Of a stretch of DNA of 64,000 nucleotides, positions 50,714 through 60,343 are shown piece after piece (position 1 is the stretch's first letter; the number at the start of each line of letters is the position of its first letter). Source of the DNA: Acidovorax sp. GBBC 1281. GTDB lineage: Bacteria > Pseudomonadota > Gammaproteobacteria > Burkholderiales > Burkholderiaceae_C. Below the pieces are notes generated by a model, which was given only the letters and a program-made list of their open reading frames with translations, ran no database searches and had not been told where the DNA came from. A program made the position numbers and the translations under genes. The stretch covers positions 2,746,001 to 2,810,000 of the forward strand of contig NZ_CP097269.1 of the NCBI RefSeq assembly GCF_028473645.1, read 5' to 3'.

Positions 50714-50908
50714 CGATCAGAGGTGCGCGGGTGATGCACGCGGGCGAGGGCTGGGCGCAGACCCTGGCACCGGCGCATGGAATGGGGGTGGAAACCGAGG
50801 CCGGTATTGCACTGCGCACGCCGCGGTCCGGCGCGACCGTGGGCGAACCGAGATGCCGTCCCGCGAACCGCGCAGCCCTCCCCGTGCCCGGTCCATCTTC
50901 GCCCCGGT

Positions 50909-52030
50909 TCAGGCGGCAGCCACCCCTTCCGCCTGCGCCAGCGCGTGATCGCGATAGGCCCGGCCGAAGCGATTGCCCAGGAAATCCCCGAGCGCGATCT
51001 GCTCCTGCCGGATGAACCCCGACTGCGGCAGCCGCCCCTGCACCACCAGATCCAGCGCTGCGCAGATGCTTGCAGCCGTGGTCAGCTGGATGGCATTCAG
51101 CGCATGCCCGCCCACCGTGGCGCCGACGATGCGTGCCGAGTAGGCATCCTGCACCAGCCGCCCGCCGCGCAGGCCCGATGCACTGGCGAAGACCACGATC
51201 ACATCCTGCTCGGTGGCCGGAATGGCGGCCTCGAAAATGTCCTTGAGCAAATCGCGCCGGTCGCGCAGGCGCAGGTCGTTCAGCAGCAGCTTCAGGATGG
51301 CGCAGTGCCCCGGATAGCGGATCGACTGGTAGTCCATGCGGCGGGCCCTGCCGGCCCAGGTTTCGGGCAGGGTGCCCAGCCCGCCCGAAGTGTTGAAAGC
51401 CTCGTATTCCACCCCGTCGAGCGCGAAGGTCTCCAGCCCGTCCAGCGCCGCCACGGTGGTGGGCTGGCCGTCCACGATGGCTTCGCAGGGGTTGCAGTAT
51501 TCGTTGATGAGTCCTTCGGTGCTCCACGTCAGGTTGTAGCGCAGCGCGCCCAGCGGGTAGCGCGGCAACGCGCCCACGCGCATGCGCAGGTCGTGCAGCG
51601 TGTCGAAGCGCTGCGCCAGATCGTTGCCCACCACGCCGATGAAGCCCGGTGCCAGCCCGCACTGCGGCATCAGCACGCTGCGGGCGTCCTGCGCCAGGGC
51701 TCTGATCGCCTGCGTGCTGCGCACGTCTTCGGTCAGGTCGAAGTAGTGCACCCCGTGGCGGGCGCACAGCGTGGCCACCGGCACGGCGCGGTGAAACGGC
51801 AACGCATTCAATACGGCGAACTGCCCCGTGACGGCCGCCTCCAGGGCGCCATCGTCCTGCAGCAGCACGGTGCCGACGCCCAGCGCCGCCGCCCGGGCCA
51901 GCGCCTCGGGATCCCGGTCGGCCACGGTGATCCGGTATTCGCCCACCTCCTGCAACAGCACGGCCATGGCAAAACCGATGTGGCCCGCGCCCAGGATGGC
52001 GATGCGATGGGTCGATGGGGTGGAAGGCAT
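50909..52030 (-). CDS. Saccharopine dehydrogenase-family NAD(P)-dependent oxidoreductase
   Basis: A 373-residue protein with an N-terminal Rossmann fold (RIAILGAGHIGFAMAVLL, G-x-G-x2-G) and a saccharopine dehydrogenase/lysine 6-dehydrogenase-like C-terminal half (PQCGLAPGFIGVVGNDLAQR; WSTEGLINEYCNPCEAIVDG; FNTSGGLGTLPETW). It probably oxidises a lysine-type or carboxynorspermidine-like amino acid. The ATG at 52030 follows GAGGAGA. It is divergent from an Lrp-family regulator, which suggests amino-acid-responsive control. The exact substrate is open. Confidence 0.82.
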   Translation of the reverse strand: MPSTPSTHRIAILGAGHIGFAMAVLLQEVGEYRITVADRDPEALARAAALGVGTVLLQDDGALEAAVTGQFAVLNALPFHRAVPVATLCARHGVHYFDLTEDVRSTQAIRALAQDARSVLMPQCGLAPGFIGVVGNDLAQRFDTLHDLRMRVGALPRYPLGALRYNLTWSTEGLINEYCNPCEAIVDGQPTTVAALDGLETFALDGVEYEAFNTSGGLGTLPETWAGRARRMDYQSIRYPGHCAILKLLLNDLRLRDRRDLLKDIFEAAIPATEQDVIVVFASASGLRGGRLVQDAYSARIVGATVGGHALNAIQLTTAASICAALDLVVQGRLPQSGFIRQEQIALGDFLGNRFGRAYRDHALAQAEGVAAA

Positions 52031-52133
52031 GGCGGTCTCCTCAAGGGGGTTCTGACGAAGGGATGAATGCAGCCATGCTAGGCGCCGATGCTGTCGATGT
52101 GTAGCGTGAAAAGCGTCACATTTTCTCAAAATA

Positions 52134-52150
52134 TTCGCCGAATCGGCGAA
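52134..52150. promoter_or_regulatory. Palindromic operator candidate for the Lrp-type regulator
   Basis: TTCGCCGA-A-TCGGCGAA is a perfect 17-bp palindrome between the divergent regulator and dehydrogenase genes. A second, weaker inverted repeat, GTGA-N6-TCAC, lies at 52105-52118. Such paired sites suit an Lrp/AsnC dimer-octamer binding in the shared promoter region. Confidence 0.55.
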
Positions 52151-52192
52151 AATGTCTGACGCATTCGCACTCCCTGCTCCAAAGGACCCGCC

Positions 52193-52645
52193 ATGGCCAC
52201 CGAAATGGACGACACCGATCGTCGCCTGCTCAGCCTGCTGCAAGCCAACGCGCGCGAAAGCACCGCGCTGCTCGCCCGCCGCCTGGGCCTGGCGCGCACC
52301 ACCGTCGTCGCGCGCATCGCCCGGTTGGAGCGCGAAGGCATCGTGGCCGGCTACGGCGTGCGGCTGGGCGCGCCGCTGCAGGCGCAGGCCGTGCGCGCCT
52401 GGTGCAGCCTGAGCGTGCTGCCCAAAGCCTCGCCAGCGGTGCTGCGCATGCTCGGTGCGCTGCCGGAGGTGGAAGAGGTCTCGGCCGTGAGCGGCGCGTT
52501 CGACTACCTCGTGTTCCTGCGCTGCACCAGCCATGAACAGCTCGATGCGCTGCTCGACCGCATCGGCCAGTTGGAGGGCGTGCACCAGACGCAGACCAGC
52601 ATCGTGCTCAGCCGCAAGATCGACCGGCGGGGCGCCGGCGACTGA
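52193..52645 (+). CDS. Lrp/AsnC-family transcriptional regulator
   Basis: A 150-residue regulator. The N-terminal HTH is MDDTDRRLLSLLQANARESTALLARRLGLARTTVVARIARLEREG, seen here in consecutive pieces. The RAM ligand domain (AVRAWCSLSVLPKASPAVLR; VSGAFDYLVFLRC) is complete. It is divergent from the saccharopine-dehydrogenase-like gene, so an amino acid related to that enzyme is the likely effector. Local control by this protein is inferred from the arrangement. Confidence 0.9.
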   Translation: MATEMDDTDRRLLSLLQANARESTALLARRLGLARTTVVARIARLEREGIVAGYGVRLGAPLQAQAVRAWCSLSVLPKASPAVLRMLGALPEVEEVSAVSGAFDYLVFLRCTSHEQLDALLDRIGQLEGVHQTQTSIVLSRKIDRRGAGD

Positions 52646-52808
52646 AGGCGCTGCCGCTTGCTCCTGATTGCATAGCAACACAGGCAATCAATCCGCCGGC
52701 ATGGGCGCATTTCCCTTTGAATCCGTCTTCCCCGGTCCGATGGGATAATGCGCCCTGCCCTTCCCCCAGCCCTGTCTCCCCTGCCTGCCGCTTTTTCTGT
52801 CCGTGCCC

Positions 52809-53849
52809 ATGTCCACCGCTCCCTACAGTCCCTGGCGCCTGTCCGTCGCGCCCATGATGGACTGGACCGACCGCCACTGCCGCTACCTGCACCGCCTGCT
52901 GAGCCGCCATGCGCTGCTCTACACCGAGATGGTGACGACTGGCGCGCTGATCCATGGCGACGTGGAGCGGCACCTGCGCTTCAACGCCGAGGAGCACCCG
53001 GTGGCCCTGCAACTGGGCGGGAGCGAGCCGGCCGATCTGGCCCAGGCCGCGCGACTGGGTGCGCAGTGGGGTTACGGCGAGATCAACCTCAACTGCGGCT
53101 GCCCCAGCGAGCGGGTGCAGCGCGGCGCTTTCGGCGCCTGCCTGATGAACGAGCCGCAACTGGTGGCCGACGGCGTGAAGGCCATGGTCGATGTGGTGGA
53201 CGTGCCGGTCACGGTCAAGCACCGCATCGGCATCGACCAGAGCGAGGACTACGGCTTCGTGCGCGACTTCATCGGCACCGTGGCGGATGCGGGCTGCAAC
53301 GTGTTCATCGTCCATGCGCGCAACGCCTGGCTCAAGGGCCTGTCGCCCAAGGAAAACCGCGAGATTCCGCCGCTGCGGTACGACGTGGTGCAACGCCTGA
53401 AGGCGGATTTTCCGCACCTCACCATCGCCTTGAACGGCGGCCTAGCCACCGACGAGGCCGTGTCCGATGCGCTGGGCCGGGTCGATGGAGCCATGGTGGG
53501 GCGCGAGGCGTACCACAACCCCTGGTGGCTCGCGCGCTGGGACGCGCTCTATTTCGGCGCCGCCGACAACGCCCTGACGCGCGAGGCGGTCGAGGCCGCC
53601 ATGGTGGACTACATGGCACGCGAGGCGGCGCTGCACGGCACCCACTGGTATTCGATCGCCCGCCACATGCTGGGGCTGCGCCACGGCCTGCCGGGCGCGC
53701 GGCGCTGGCGGCAGGTGTGGAGCGACCATCGGTTGAAGGGCCTGCCCGCGCACGAGGTGATGGCCCTGGCGCAGGCGCCGCAGCGCGGCGCGCCTTCGGA
53801 CACCCCGGCCGCCCTGGACGCCTCGGCCGAACTGGCGGCCACACGGTAA
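52809..53849 (+). CDS. dusA: tRNA-dihydrouridine(20/20a) synthase DusA
   Basis: A flavoenzyme that reduces uridines in the D-loop of tRNA. The 346-residue protein has LSVAPMMDWTDRHCRYLHRL and LYTEMVTTGALIHGD, which mark the DusA subgroup. Catalytic Cys98 lies in NLNCGCPSERVQ, and VPVTVKHRIGID and FIVHARNAWLKGLSPKENRE follow. The ATG at 52809 is preferred over the GTG six bases earlier. There is an Ala/Thr-rich tail of about 20 residues. Confidence 0.92.
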   Translation: MSTAPYSPWRLSVAPMMDWTDRHCRYLHRLLSRHALLYTEMVTTGALIHGDVERHLRFNAEEHPVALQLGGSEPADLAQAARLGAQWGYGEINLNCGCPSERVQRGAFGACLMNEPQLVADGVKAMVDVVDVPVTVKHRIGIDQSEDYGFVRDFIGTVADAGCNVFIVHARNAWLKGLSPKENREIPPLRYDVVQRLKADFPHLTIALNGGLATDEAVSDALGRVDGAMVGREAYHNPWWLARWDALYFGAADNALTREAVEAAMVDYMAREAALHGTHWYSIARHMLGLRHGLPGARRWRQVWSDHRLKGLPAHEVMALAQAPQRGAPSDTPAALDASAELAATR

Positions 53850-53975
53850 ATCCGGCCGGCACGGCCGGCGCCGTTCCGGGCACCGGGCCCGGGCAATGCA
53901 GTTGGACTACGATGGCGGCTTGGACGGTGGCCCGCCCTGGAGGCCATCGCCCTCAAGCACTGTTTCTTTTTGCCC

Positions 53976-55046
53976 ATGCCCTCGCTCGATTTCTCCCGGG
54001 AAGAAAAAGGCTTCGAAGCCGCCTATGCCCAGGAACTGCCTGCGCTGCAGTACGCCTGCGCCTCCTATATGGCGCTGCTGCAGGCCATCCTTTCGCGTAC
54101 GCCCCACCTGGACATCACCAAGGTCGAGGGGCGTGTGAAGGACCGCCGCGAATGCGTGAACAAGTTCTCGCGCAAATACCGCGCGGCGCTGGAAGAAAGC
54201 AACACCCCCTACGAGATCCGCCCCTACATCACCGACCTGATCGGCGTGCGGGTGGTGTGCCTGTACGAGGACGAGCTGGAAAAGGTGGCGCAGGCCGTGC
54301 GATCGCACTTCGACGTGATCGACGTGACCGACAAGGTGACGGCGGTGGAGAGCACCGAGGACTCCTTCGGCTACAAGGGCCTGCACCTGGACCTGCGGCT
54401 GACGCCGACCCAGGCGGCCCTGGCCGAACACGCGGCCTATGCCCACCAGCCGTTCGAGTTGCAGGTGCGAACGATCATCCAGGACTCCTGGAGCGTGCTG
54501 GACCACAAGATCAAGTACAAGAAATCGATCCCCGGGCAGCTCAAGCGGCGCATCAACGTGCTGTCGGCCCTGTTCGAACTGGCCGACCGCGAGTTCCTGC
54601 AGATCCGCGACGCGACCGAGGCCGAACTGCGGCAGGCACCCGACGAAACCGCCGAGCCCGACGAGGGCACCGACCTGGAGTCGGCCCCCGCCGAGCAGGC
54701 GCAGGCGCCGGGCAGCGAGCTCAATGCGTTCACGTTCCTCAAGATCGCGAACCACTTCTTCAAGGACCAGGACTTCGAGCCGCACAAGGTGGACTTGTTC
54801 GTGGAGGACATCCGCGCGTGGTCACCCACCATCACGCGCGCGCGCTTCAACACCCTGATGCGCGCCACCATCGGCACCGTCAAACGCTACAAGCAGCACT
54901 TCGAGGACCACAACCCGCAGGGCAGCTTCAACGCCTACACGGTCATCCGCCACTGCCTTTACCTGGGCGACCGCACCACGTTCCGCCGGGCCCTGCGCAA
55001 CAGTTCGCGCGAGGCGTTCGAGGCGTGGCTGAAAGAACAGGCCTGA
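53976..55046 (+). CDS. RelA/SpoT-domain (p)ppGpp synthetase-like protein
   Basis: A 356-residue soluble protein with a RelA/SpoT nucleotidyltransferase domain: VKDRRECVNKFSRKY, YEIRPYITDLIGVRVVCLYE, ESTEDSFGYKGLHLDLRL and FELQVRTIIQDSWSVLDHKI. There is no HD hydrolase, TGS or ACT domain, so it resembles a small alarmone synthetase, here with a helical C-terminal extension of about 130 residues (FKDQDFEPHKVDLFVEDIRA). Whether it makes alarmone or modifies another substrate cannot be told. The ATG at 53976 is used; an upstream TTG is unlikely. Confidence 0.85.
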   Translation: MPSLDFSREEKGFEAAYAQELPALQYACASYMALLQAILSRTPHLDITKVEGRVKDRRECVNKFSRKYRAALEESNTPYEIRPYITDLIGVRVVCLYEDELEKVAQAVRSHFDVIDVTDKVTAVESTEDSFGYKGLHLDLRLTPTQAALAEHAAYAHQPFELQVRTIIQDSWSVLDHKIKYKKSIPGQLKRRINVLSALFELADREFLQIRDATEAELRQAPDETAEPDEGTDLESAPAEQAQAPGSELNAFTFLKIANHFFKDQDFEPHKVDLFVEDIRAWSPTITRARFNTLMRATIGTVKRYKQHFEDHNPQGSFNAYTVIRHCLYLGDRTTFRRALRNSSREAFEAWLKEQA

Positions 55047-55070
55047 CGGCGCGTTCCGGCACCGACCACT

Positions 55071-55130
55071 AAAACAGCCCTCAGCGCAATCATCACTAGG
55101 GCATAGCGCTATATTTTTAATAGCAAAAAA
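55071..55130 (+). repeat. Dispersed ~55-bp element, copy f
   Basis: Reads AAAACAGCCCTCAGCGCAAT, then CATCACTAGGGCATAGCGCT and ATATTTTTAATAGCAAAAAA. A well-preserved copy, downstream of the RelA/SpoT-domain gene and upstream of phaZ. Confidence 0.8.
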
Positions 55131-55223
55131 ACAGCCTTCCGTCACGCGACAATTGTTTCCATTTGTCGCATAGGTGACTCGTTGTCAGTACTTTCACGCC
55201 ATACAGGGGTTGCGTTGTACTGC

Positions 55224-55238
55224 TATATTGCACTGCAA
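55224..55238 (+). promoter_or_regulatory. phaZ promoter -10 overlapped by a palindrome
   Basis: Extended -10 TGC-TATATT (TATATT at 55224-55229) overlaps the perfect palindrome TTGCA-C-TGCAA (55228-55238). TGC/GCA-rich sites of this kind are bound by the PHA repressor PhaR in several bacteria; assignment to PhaR is inference. A GGAG ribosome site follows at 55245-55248. Confidence 0.45.
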
Positions 55239-55260
55239 CATATCCGGAGTTTCGCGCCAA

Positions 55261-56688
55261 ATGCTTTACAACATCTACGAAACCCAGCGTTCGCTCATGG
55301 AGCCGTTCGCGGACTTTGCCCAGACCGCGTCCAAGCTCTACAGCAACCCAGTGTCGCCCTTCAGCCAGACAGTCTTCGCCCAGCGCATGTCGGCGGGCTA
55401 CGACCTGCTGTACCGCCTGGGCAAGGATTACGAGAAGCCGGTGTTCGGCATCCACACCGTCAGCGTACAGGGCACGGATGTCGCCATCCACGAACGGGTG
55501 GAGATCGACAAGCCCTTTTGCGAGTTGCGCCGCTTCAAGCGCTTCTCGGACGACCCCGCCACCCTCACCCACATCAAGCAGCAACCCGCCGTGCTGATCG
55601 TGGCGCCGTTGTCGGGCCACTACGCCACGCTGCTGCGCGACACCGTGCGCACCATGCTGCAGGGCCACAAGGTCTACATCACCGACTGGAAGAATGCCCG
55701 CCTCGTGCCGCTGGCCGACGGCGCCTTCCATCTGGATGACTATGTGAACTACGTGCAGGAGTTCATCCGCCACCTGCAGTCGCGCTACGGCAACTGCCAC
55801 GTGGTCAGCGTGTGCCAGCCCACGGTGCCGGTGCTGGCCGCCGTGTCGCTCATGGCCAGCCGCGGCGAGACCACGCCGCTGTCCATGACCATGATGGGCG
55901 GCCCCATCGACGCACGCAAATCCCCCACCGCGGTGAACAACCTGGCCACGAACCGCAGCTACGAGTGGTTTGAGAACAACGTGATCTACCGCGTGCCCGA
56001 CAGCTTCCCCGGCGCGGGCCGGCGCGTTTACCCCGGCTTCCTGCAGCACACGGGCTTCGTGGCGATGAACCCCGACCGCCACGCCACCAGCCACTACGAC
56101 TACTTCAAGGACCTCATCAAGGGCGACGACGCCAGCGCCGAGGCCCACCGCAAGTTCTACGACGAATACAACGCCGTGCTGGACATGGATGCGGACTACT
56201 ACCTGGAGACCATCAAGACCGTCTTCCAGGACTACAGCCTCGTGCACGGCACCTGGGATGTGCGCGCCCCCGAGGGGCAGCCCGAGCGCGTGCGCCCGCA
56301 GGACATCCACACCACCGCGCTGCTCACCGTCGAAGGCGAGCTGGACGACATCTCCGGCTCCGGCCAGACCGAGGCCGCGCACAGCCTGTGCACCGGCATC
56401 GCCCAGAAGAACCGCAGCCACTACGAAGTGAAGGGCGCGGGCCACTACGGCATCTTCAGTGGCCGCCGCTGGCGCGATCTGGTGTACCCCCAGGTGCGCG
56501 ACTTCATCCTGGCCCATGAGCCCGCCCACGCGGCCGACACCGGCACCACGCCCCTGCCCAGCGACGACGCACCGCGCCGCCGCACCGGCGCTGCGGCGGC
56601 CGTGCACGCGGACACGGCCGGGCTGAAGGCCGCGGCCACCGCCGCCGCCAGTGCGCCGCGCGCCAAGCGCGCGCCCCGCAAGGCTTGA
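55261..56688 (+). CDS. phaZ: Intracellular polyhydroxyalkanoate depolymerase (PhaZ1 type)
   Basis: Mobilises stored PHB granules in the cytoplasm. The 475-residue protein has no signal peptide and begins [20 protein letters not shown] as in Ralstonia-type i-PHB depolymerases. The nucleophile is Cys185 in [15 protein letters not shown], replacing the Ser of typical lipases. Further marks are [17 protein letters not shown] and the catalytic His in [15 protein letters not shown]. The last ~50 residues are an Ala/Arg/Lys-rich tail that could bind granules or nucleic acid. rsxB follows with overlapping stop and start. Confidence 0.94.
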   Translation: MLYNIYETQRSLMEPFADFAQTASKLYSNPVSPFSQTVFAQRMSAGYDLLYRLGKDYEKPVFGIHTVSVQGTDVAIHERVEIDKPFCELRRFKRFSDDPATLTHIKQQPAVLIVAPLSGHYATLLRDTVRTMLQGHKVYITDWKNARLVPLADGAFHLDDYVNYVQEFIRHLQSRYGNCHVVSVCQPTVPVLAAVSLMASRGETTPLSMTMMGGPIDARKSPTAVNNLATNRSYEWFENNVIYRVPDSFPGAGRRVYPGFLQHTGFVAMNPDRHATSHYDYFKDLIKGDDASAEAHRKFYDEYNAVLDMDADYYLETIKTVFQDYSLVHGTWDVRAPEGQPERVRPQDIHTTALLTVEGELDDISGSGQTEAAHSLCTGIAQKNRSHYEVKGAGHYGIFSGRRWRDLVYPQVRDFILAHEPAHAADTGTTPLPSDDAPRRRTGAAAAVHADTAGLKAAATAAASAPRAKRAPRKA

Positions 56689-57359
56689 CCCCCGCCGCGG
56701 ACGCCGTCCGCGCGCTCGCGGCGCGCATCGATGCGGTGCTGCCGCAGACGCAGTGCACCCGCTGCGGCTACCCCGATTGCGCGGCCTATGCCCTGGCGGT
56801 CGCCACAGCCGAGGCCGGCATCAACCAATGCCCGCCCGGTGGCGCCGAGGGCGTGGAACGCCTGGCCGCCCTCACGCAGCGGCCGGTGCGGCCGCTGTCG
56901 CCCGAACACGGCACCGAAGGGCCACGCGCCGTGGCGTTCATCGACGAGGCCTGGTGCATCGGCTGCACGCTGTGCCTCAAGGCCTGCCCCACGGACGCGA
57001 TCCTGGGGGCCAACAAGCAGATGCACACGGTGATCGAGGACCATTGCACGGGCTGCGAACTGTGCATTCCCGTGTGCCCGGTCGATTGCATCGTGCTGGA
57101 AAACGCCAGCGGCAGCGCGACCGGCTGGACCGCCTGGTCCGCGTCACAGGCCGGACACGCCCGGGACCGCTACGCGGCCCGCACGCGGCGGCTGGACCGC
57201 GACGCGCAGGCGGCACCCGCCTTGCTGCCGACCCCAGAGCCCGCTACGGCCTCAGCCGACGCAGGGGCGGCCTCATCCTCGGCGCCGCCCGGAGATGCCA
57301 AGCGGGCCGCCATCGCCGCCGCCATGGCCCGGGCCCGCGCCAGGCGTTCCGCCGGCTGA
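56685..57359 (+). CDS. rsxB: RsxB/RnfB-type iron-sulfur protein
   Basis: A 224-residue ferredoxin-like subunit of the RNF/RSX electron transport type. The N-terminal 4Fe-4S motif is C24-x2-C27-x4-C32 plus C49 ([20 protein letters not shown]). Two bacterial ferredoxin clusters follow: [12 protein letters not shown] (91-101) and [12 protein letters not shown] (121-131). The usual N-terminal membrane helix of RnfB is absent, and no other rnf/rsx genes are near, a common betaproteobacterial arrangement. TTG 56685 overlaps the phaZ stop (TTGA). The tail is Ala-rich. Confidence 0.88.
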   Translation: MTPAADAVRALAARIDAVLPQTQCTRCGYPDCAAYALAVATAEAGINQCPPGGAEGVERLAALTQRPVRPLSPEHGTEGPRAVAFIDEAWCIGCTLCLKACPTDAILGANKQMHTVIEDHCTGCELCIPVCPVDCIVLENASGSATGWTAWSASQAGHARDRYAARTRRLDRDAQAAPALLPTPEPATASADAGAASSSAPPGDAKRAAIAAAMARARARRSAG

Positions 57360-57423
57360 CGCGAGCGCCGGCAACGCTGGCTCGCCGCCCTTTTCTCCTG
57401 CGGGTGGAAGCGCCCGACCAGGA

Positions 57424-58920
57424 TCAGGCCGCAGCGATGAGCGACTTGTAGACGCCGCAGCCCAGGTAGATCTCCCCGGCCTTGCACACGAACGACATCT
57501 TGGTCTGCACCCGGCCGGTGGCCGGGTTGGTGATGTTGTACTCCACCCACCCCGGCCCCTGCTCGGCCTGGCCCGCGATGGACGCCATCAGCGCCGCACC
57601 GTCGATGCCGGGAATGTCCTGCACGCGGGAACCGACCTTGGCCGGATTGCCGCCGAAGGCCAGGTAGGTGCCGTCCGGACGCAGCGCGAACACATACATG
57701 TCCCGGTCGTGGAAAGGCTGGGCCGGGTCCGTCAGCGTGCGCAGCAGGCTGGCCTGCGGCGCCGTGCGCGCCAGGGCCGCAGCCCGCTCCACCAGCGCCT
57801 TGGCCTCGTCGGCCGTGCCCTGCTGCAGGCGGAACGACATCACCGCCCGCGAGAGCGTGGAGGCCCGGTGTTCCAGCGCCTCGGCCTGGTGCACGGCCTG
57901 GCCCACCATCTGGGCGTTGCGCTGGGTGATCTGGTCGAGCTGCTGCACGGCGGCGCTGATTTCGCTGAGGCCGGTGCTCTGCTCGGCGCTGGAGGCCGAG
58001 ATCTCGCTCACGTTGGAGGCCACGCTGCGCACGCCGCCCGCCATCTCGGCGATGCCCGAGCCCGCCGCCCGGATCAGCTGCGCGCTGGTCTCCACCTGGC
58101 GCACGGAGTCGCCGATGAGGTCGCGGATCTCGCGCGCCGCCGCGCCCGATCGCCCGGCCAGCGAGCGCACTTCCGACGCCACCACGGCGAATCCCCGGCC
58201 CTGCTCACCCGCGCGGGCCGCCTCCACCGCCGCGTTCAGCGCCAGGATGTTGGTCTGGAAGGCAATGCCGTCGATCACCGCCGTGATCTCGGCCATGCGG
58301 CTCGCCCCCTGCTGAATGTCCTCGACCGACTGCACCGCCCGGCCCATGGCCTGCGCTCCCGCATCGGCCGAGGTGCGCACCTGGGCCGCCTGCTGGTCCG
58401 CCGAGCGGGCGGTTTCGGCGTTCTGCTGCACGGCGGAGGACAGTTGTTCGACGCTCGCGGCCGTCTGCTCCAGATTGGCGGCCTGCTGCTCGGTGCGCTC
58501 GGCCAGCGCCCGGTTGTCCGCGGCCAGGCTCTCGCCGGCATGGGCGACCAGCGCGGCATTGCTGCGGATGTCGGCCACCATCGACGACAGCATGAGCACC
58601 ATGCGCTCCAGCAGGCCACCCAGTCGGGCCATTTCGTCCTGCCCCGGGATGCGCGGCCGCGCCCCCAAGTCGCCGCGCGCCGCGCTGTCCATGGCATGGG
58701 CCAGCACCGCGAGGTCGTCCGCCATGCCGCGGTGCATCGCCGCCGCCAGGTAGGCGACCAGGACGCTTCCGGCAGCGAACCACCACCACCGCCCCTGTGT
58801 GGCCAGCGCCACGGCCAGCATCGATGCCAACGCGGTGCCCGACAGCAGCGCCATCTTGGCGGGCAACGCCAGGCGGCGCATCAGCCGCACGCCCGGCCCC
58901 ATTGGCGAAAATGAACCCAT
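57424..58920 (-). CDS. Methyl-accepting chemotaxis protein with C-terminal Cache-like sensor
   Basis: A 498-residue chemoreceptor. Two membrane helices lie near residues 17-53 with almost no periplasmic loop, followed by a HAMP-like stretch ([20 protein letters not shown]) and the signalling domain with the hairpin tip [20 protein letters not shown] and [15 protein letters not shown]. After the signalling domain, residues about 365-498 form a cytoplasmic Cache/double-Cache-type domain ([49 protein letters not shown]). Sensing therefore appears to be intracellular and C-terminal, an inverted layout. No che genes are near. Confidence 0.88.
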   Translation of the reverse strand: MGSFSPMGPGVRLMRRLALPAKMALLSGTALASMLAVALATQGRWWWFAAGSVLVAYLAAAMHRGMADDLAVLAHAMDSAARGDLGARPRIPGQDEMARLGGLLERMVLMLSSMVADIRSNAALVAHAGESLAADNRALAERTEQQAANLEQTAASVEQLSSAVQQNAETARSADQQAAQVRTSADAGAQAMGRAVQSVEDIQQGASRMAEITAVIDGIAFQTNILALNAAVEAARAGEQGRGFAVVASEVRSLAGRSGAAAREIRDLIGDSVRQVETSAQLIRAAGSGIAEMAGGVRSVASNVSEISASSAEQSTGLSEISAAVQQLDQITQRNAQMVGQAVHQAEALEHRASTLSRAVMSFRLQQGTADEAKALVERAAALARTAPQASLLRTLTDPAQPFHDRDMYVFALRPDGTYLAFGGNPAKVGSRVQDIPGIDGAALMASIAGQAEQGPGWVEYNITNPATGRVQTKMSFVCKAGEIYLGCGVYKSLIAAA

Positions 58921-59132
58921 TCCGATGTCTCCCCAAGCGCTTTTAGTGCGCGAATGCTAGAGGCTGCGACTTACGCACGATTGACACACGCCAAGCGCGA
59001 AACGGTGCTTACGGCGACGAACACGGTGCGCGCCGGCCCGCCACCACCGCCCTGCCCGAGCCGTCCCCGGGCCACTGCCGGTGGGCGCGTGCCCGGCGGA
59101 AGACCGCGCTCCATCCACCATAATGGCGGCCC

Positions 59133-60335
59133 ATGAATCCCCTGCTCTCCCACCTGCAGCCCTACCCATTCGAGCGGCTGCGACAGCTCTTCGCGGGGGT
59201 CACGCCCCCGGCGTCGCACCGCGCCATCAGCCTCGGCATGGGGGAACCCCGCCACCCCACGCCCGCCTTCATCAAGGAAGCGCTCAACCAAAGCCTGTCG
59301 GGCCTGGCCAGCTACCCCGCCACGGCCGGCGAGCCGCGCCTTCGCCAAGCCTGCGCCGACTGGATGCAGCGGCGCTACGGCCTGGCGGTGGACGCCGCCA
59401 CCCAGGTGCTGCCCATCAACGGATCGCGCGAGGCGCTGTTCGCCTTCGCGCAGACCATCATCGACCCAACGCGCGCGGGCGCAACGGTGGTTTGCCCCAA
59501 TCCCTTCTATCAAATCTACGAAGGCGCGGCGCTGCTGTCGGGCGCCACGCCCTACTACGCGCCCAGCGACCCGGCCCGCAACTTCGCCGTGGACTGGGAC
59601 AGCGTGCCCGAGAGCGTCTGGCAGAACACGCAGCTGCTCTTCGTGTGCTCCCCCGGTAACCCCACGGGCGCGGTCATGCCGCTGGCCGAATGGCAAAAGC
59701 TCTTCGAGCTGAGCGACCGCCACGGCTTCGTCATCGCCTCGGACGAGTGCTACAGCGAGATCTACTTCCAGGGCGAACCGCCGCTGGGCGGGCTGGAGGC
59801 CGCGGCCCAGCTCGGCCGCGCCGATTTCCGCAACCTGATCGCCTTCACCAGCCTGTCCAAGCGCAGCAACGTGCCCGGCCTGCGCAGCGGCTTCGTGGCG
59901 GGCGATGCCCGGCTGATCCAGGCCTTCCTGCTCTACCGCACCTACCATGGCAGCGCCATGGGCCCGGCCGTGCAGGGCGCGAGCATCGCGGCCTGGAACG
60001 ACGAGCAGCACGTGGACCAGAACCGCGCGCTCTACCGCCGCAAGTTCGAAGACGTCACGCCGCTGCTGGCCCGCGTGATGGACGTGGCGCTGCCCGACGC
60101 GGGCTTCTACCTCTGGGCCCGCGTGCCCGACGCCCTGGGCCTGACCGATGCGCAGTTCGCCCGCGAACTGCTCGCTCAATACAATGTGACGGTGCTGCCC
60201 GGCAGCTACCTCGCTCGCGAGGCCGGCGGCGTCAACCCCGGCGCGCAACGCATCCGCATGGCCCTGGTGGCCGAGGCCGAAGAATGCGTGGAGGCAGCCC
60301 AGCGCATCGTGCAATTCATCCAATCCCATCCCTGA
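59133..60335 (+). CDS. dapC: Succinyldiaminopimelate transaminase
   Basis: A PLP aminotransferase of the lysine/meso-DAP pathway. The 400-residue protein has class I aminotransferase features: [67 protein letters not shown] and PLP lysine K243 in [17 protein letters not shown]. It is first in a dapC-dapD-(PilU-like)-dapE-prmB run with short gaps. This order supports DapC over other aminotransferases. Confidence 0.93.
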   Translation: MNPLLSHLQPYPFERLRQLFAGVTPPASHRAISLGMGEPRHPTPAFIKEALNQSLSGLASYPATAGEPRLRQACADWMQRRYGLAVDAATQVLPINGSREALFAFAQTIIDPTRAGATVVCPNPFYQIYEGAALLSGATPYYAPSDPARNFAVDWDSVPESVWQNTQLLFVCSPGNPTGAVMPLAEWQKLFELSDRHGFVIASDECYSEIYFQGEPPLGGLEAAAQLGRADFRNLIAFTSLSKRSNVPGLRSGFVAGDARLIQAFLLYRTYHGSAMGPAVQGASIAAWNDEQHVDQNRALYRRKFEDVTPLLARVMDVALPDAGFYLWARVPDALGLTDAQFARELLAQYNVTVLPGSYLAREAGGVNPGAQRIRMALVAEAEECVEAAQRIVQFIQSHP

Positions 60336-60343
60336 ACCGACCC

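Noticed and set aside
52655..52700. Possible eighth copy of the dispersed element after the Lrp gene
   Set aside because: Only GATTGCATAGCAA resembles the closing part; the CACTAGGGCAT core is missing.
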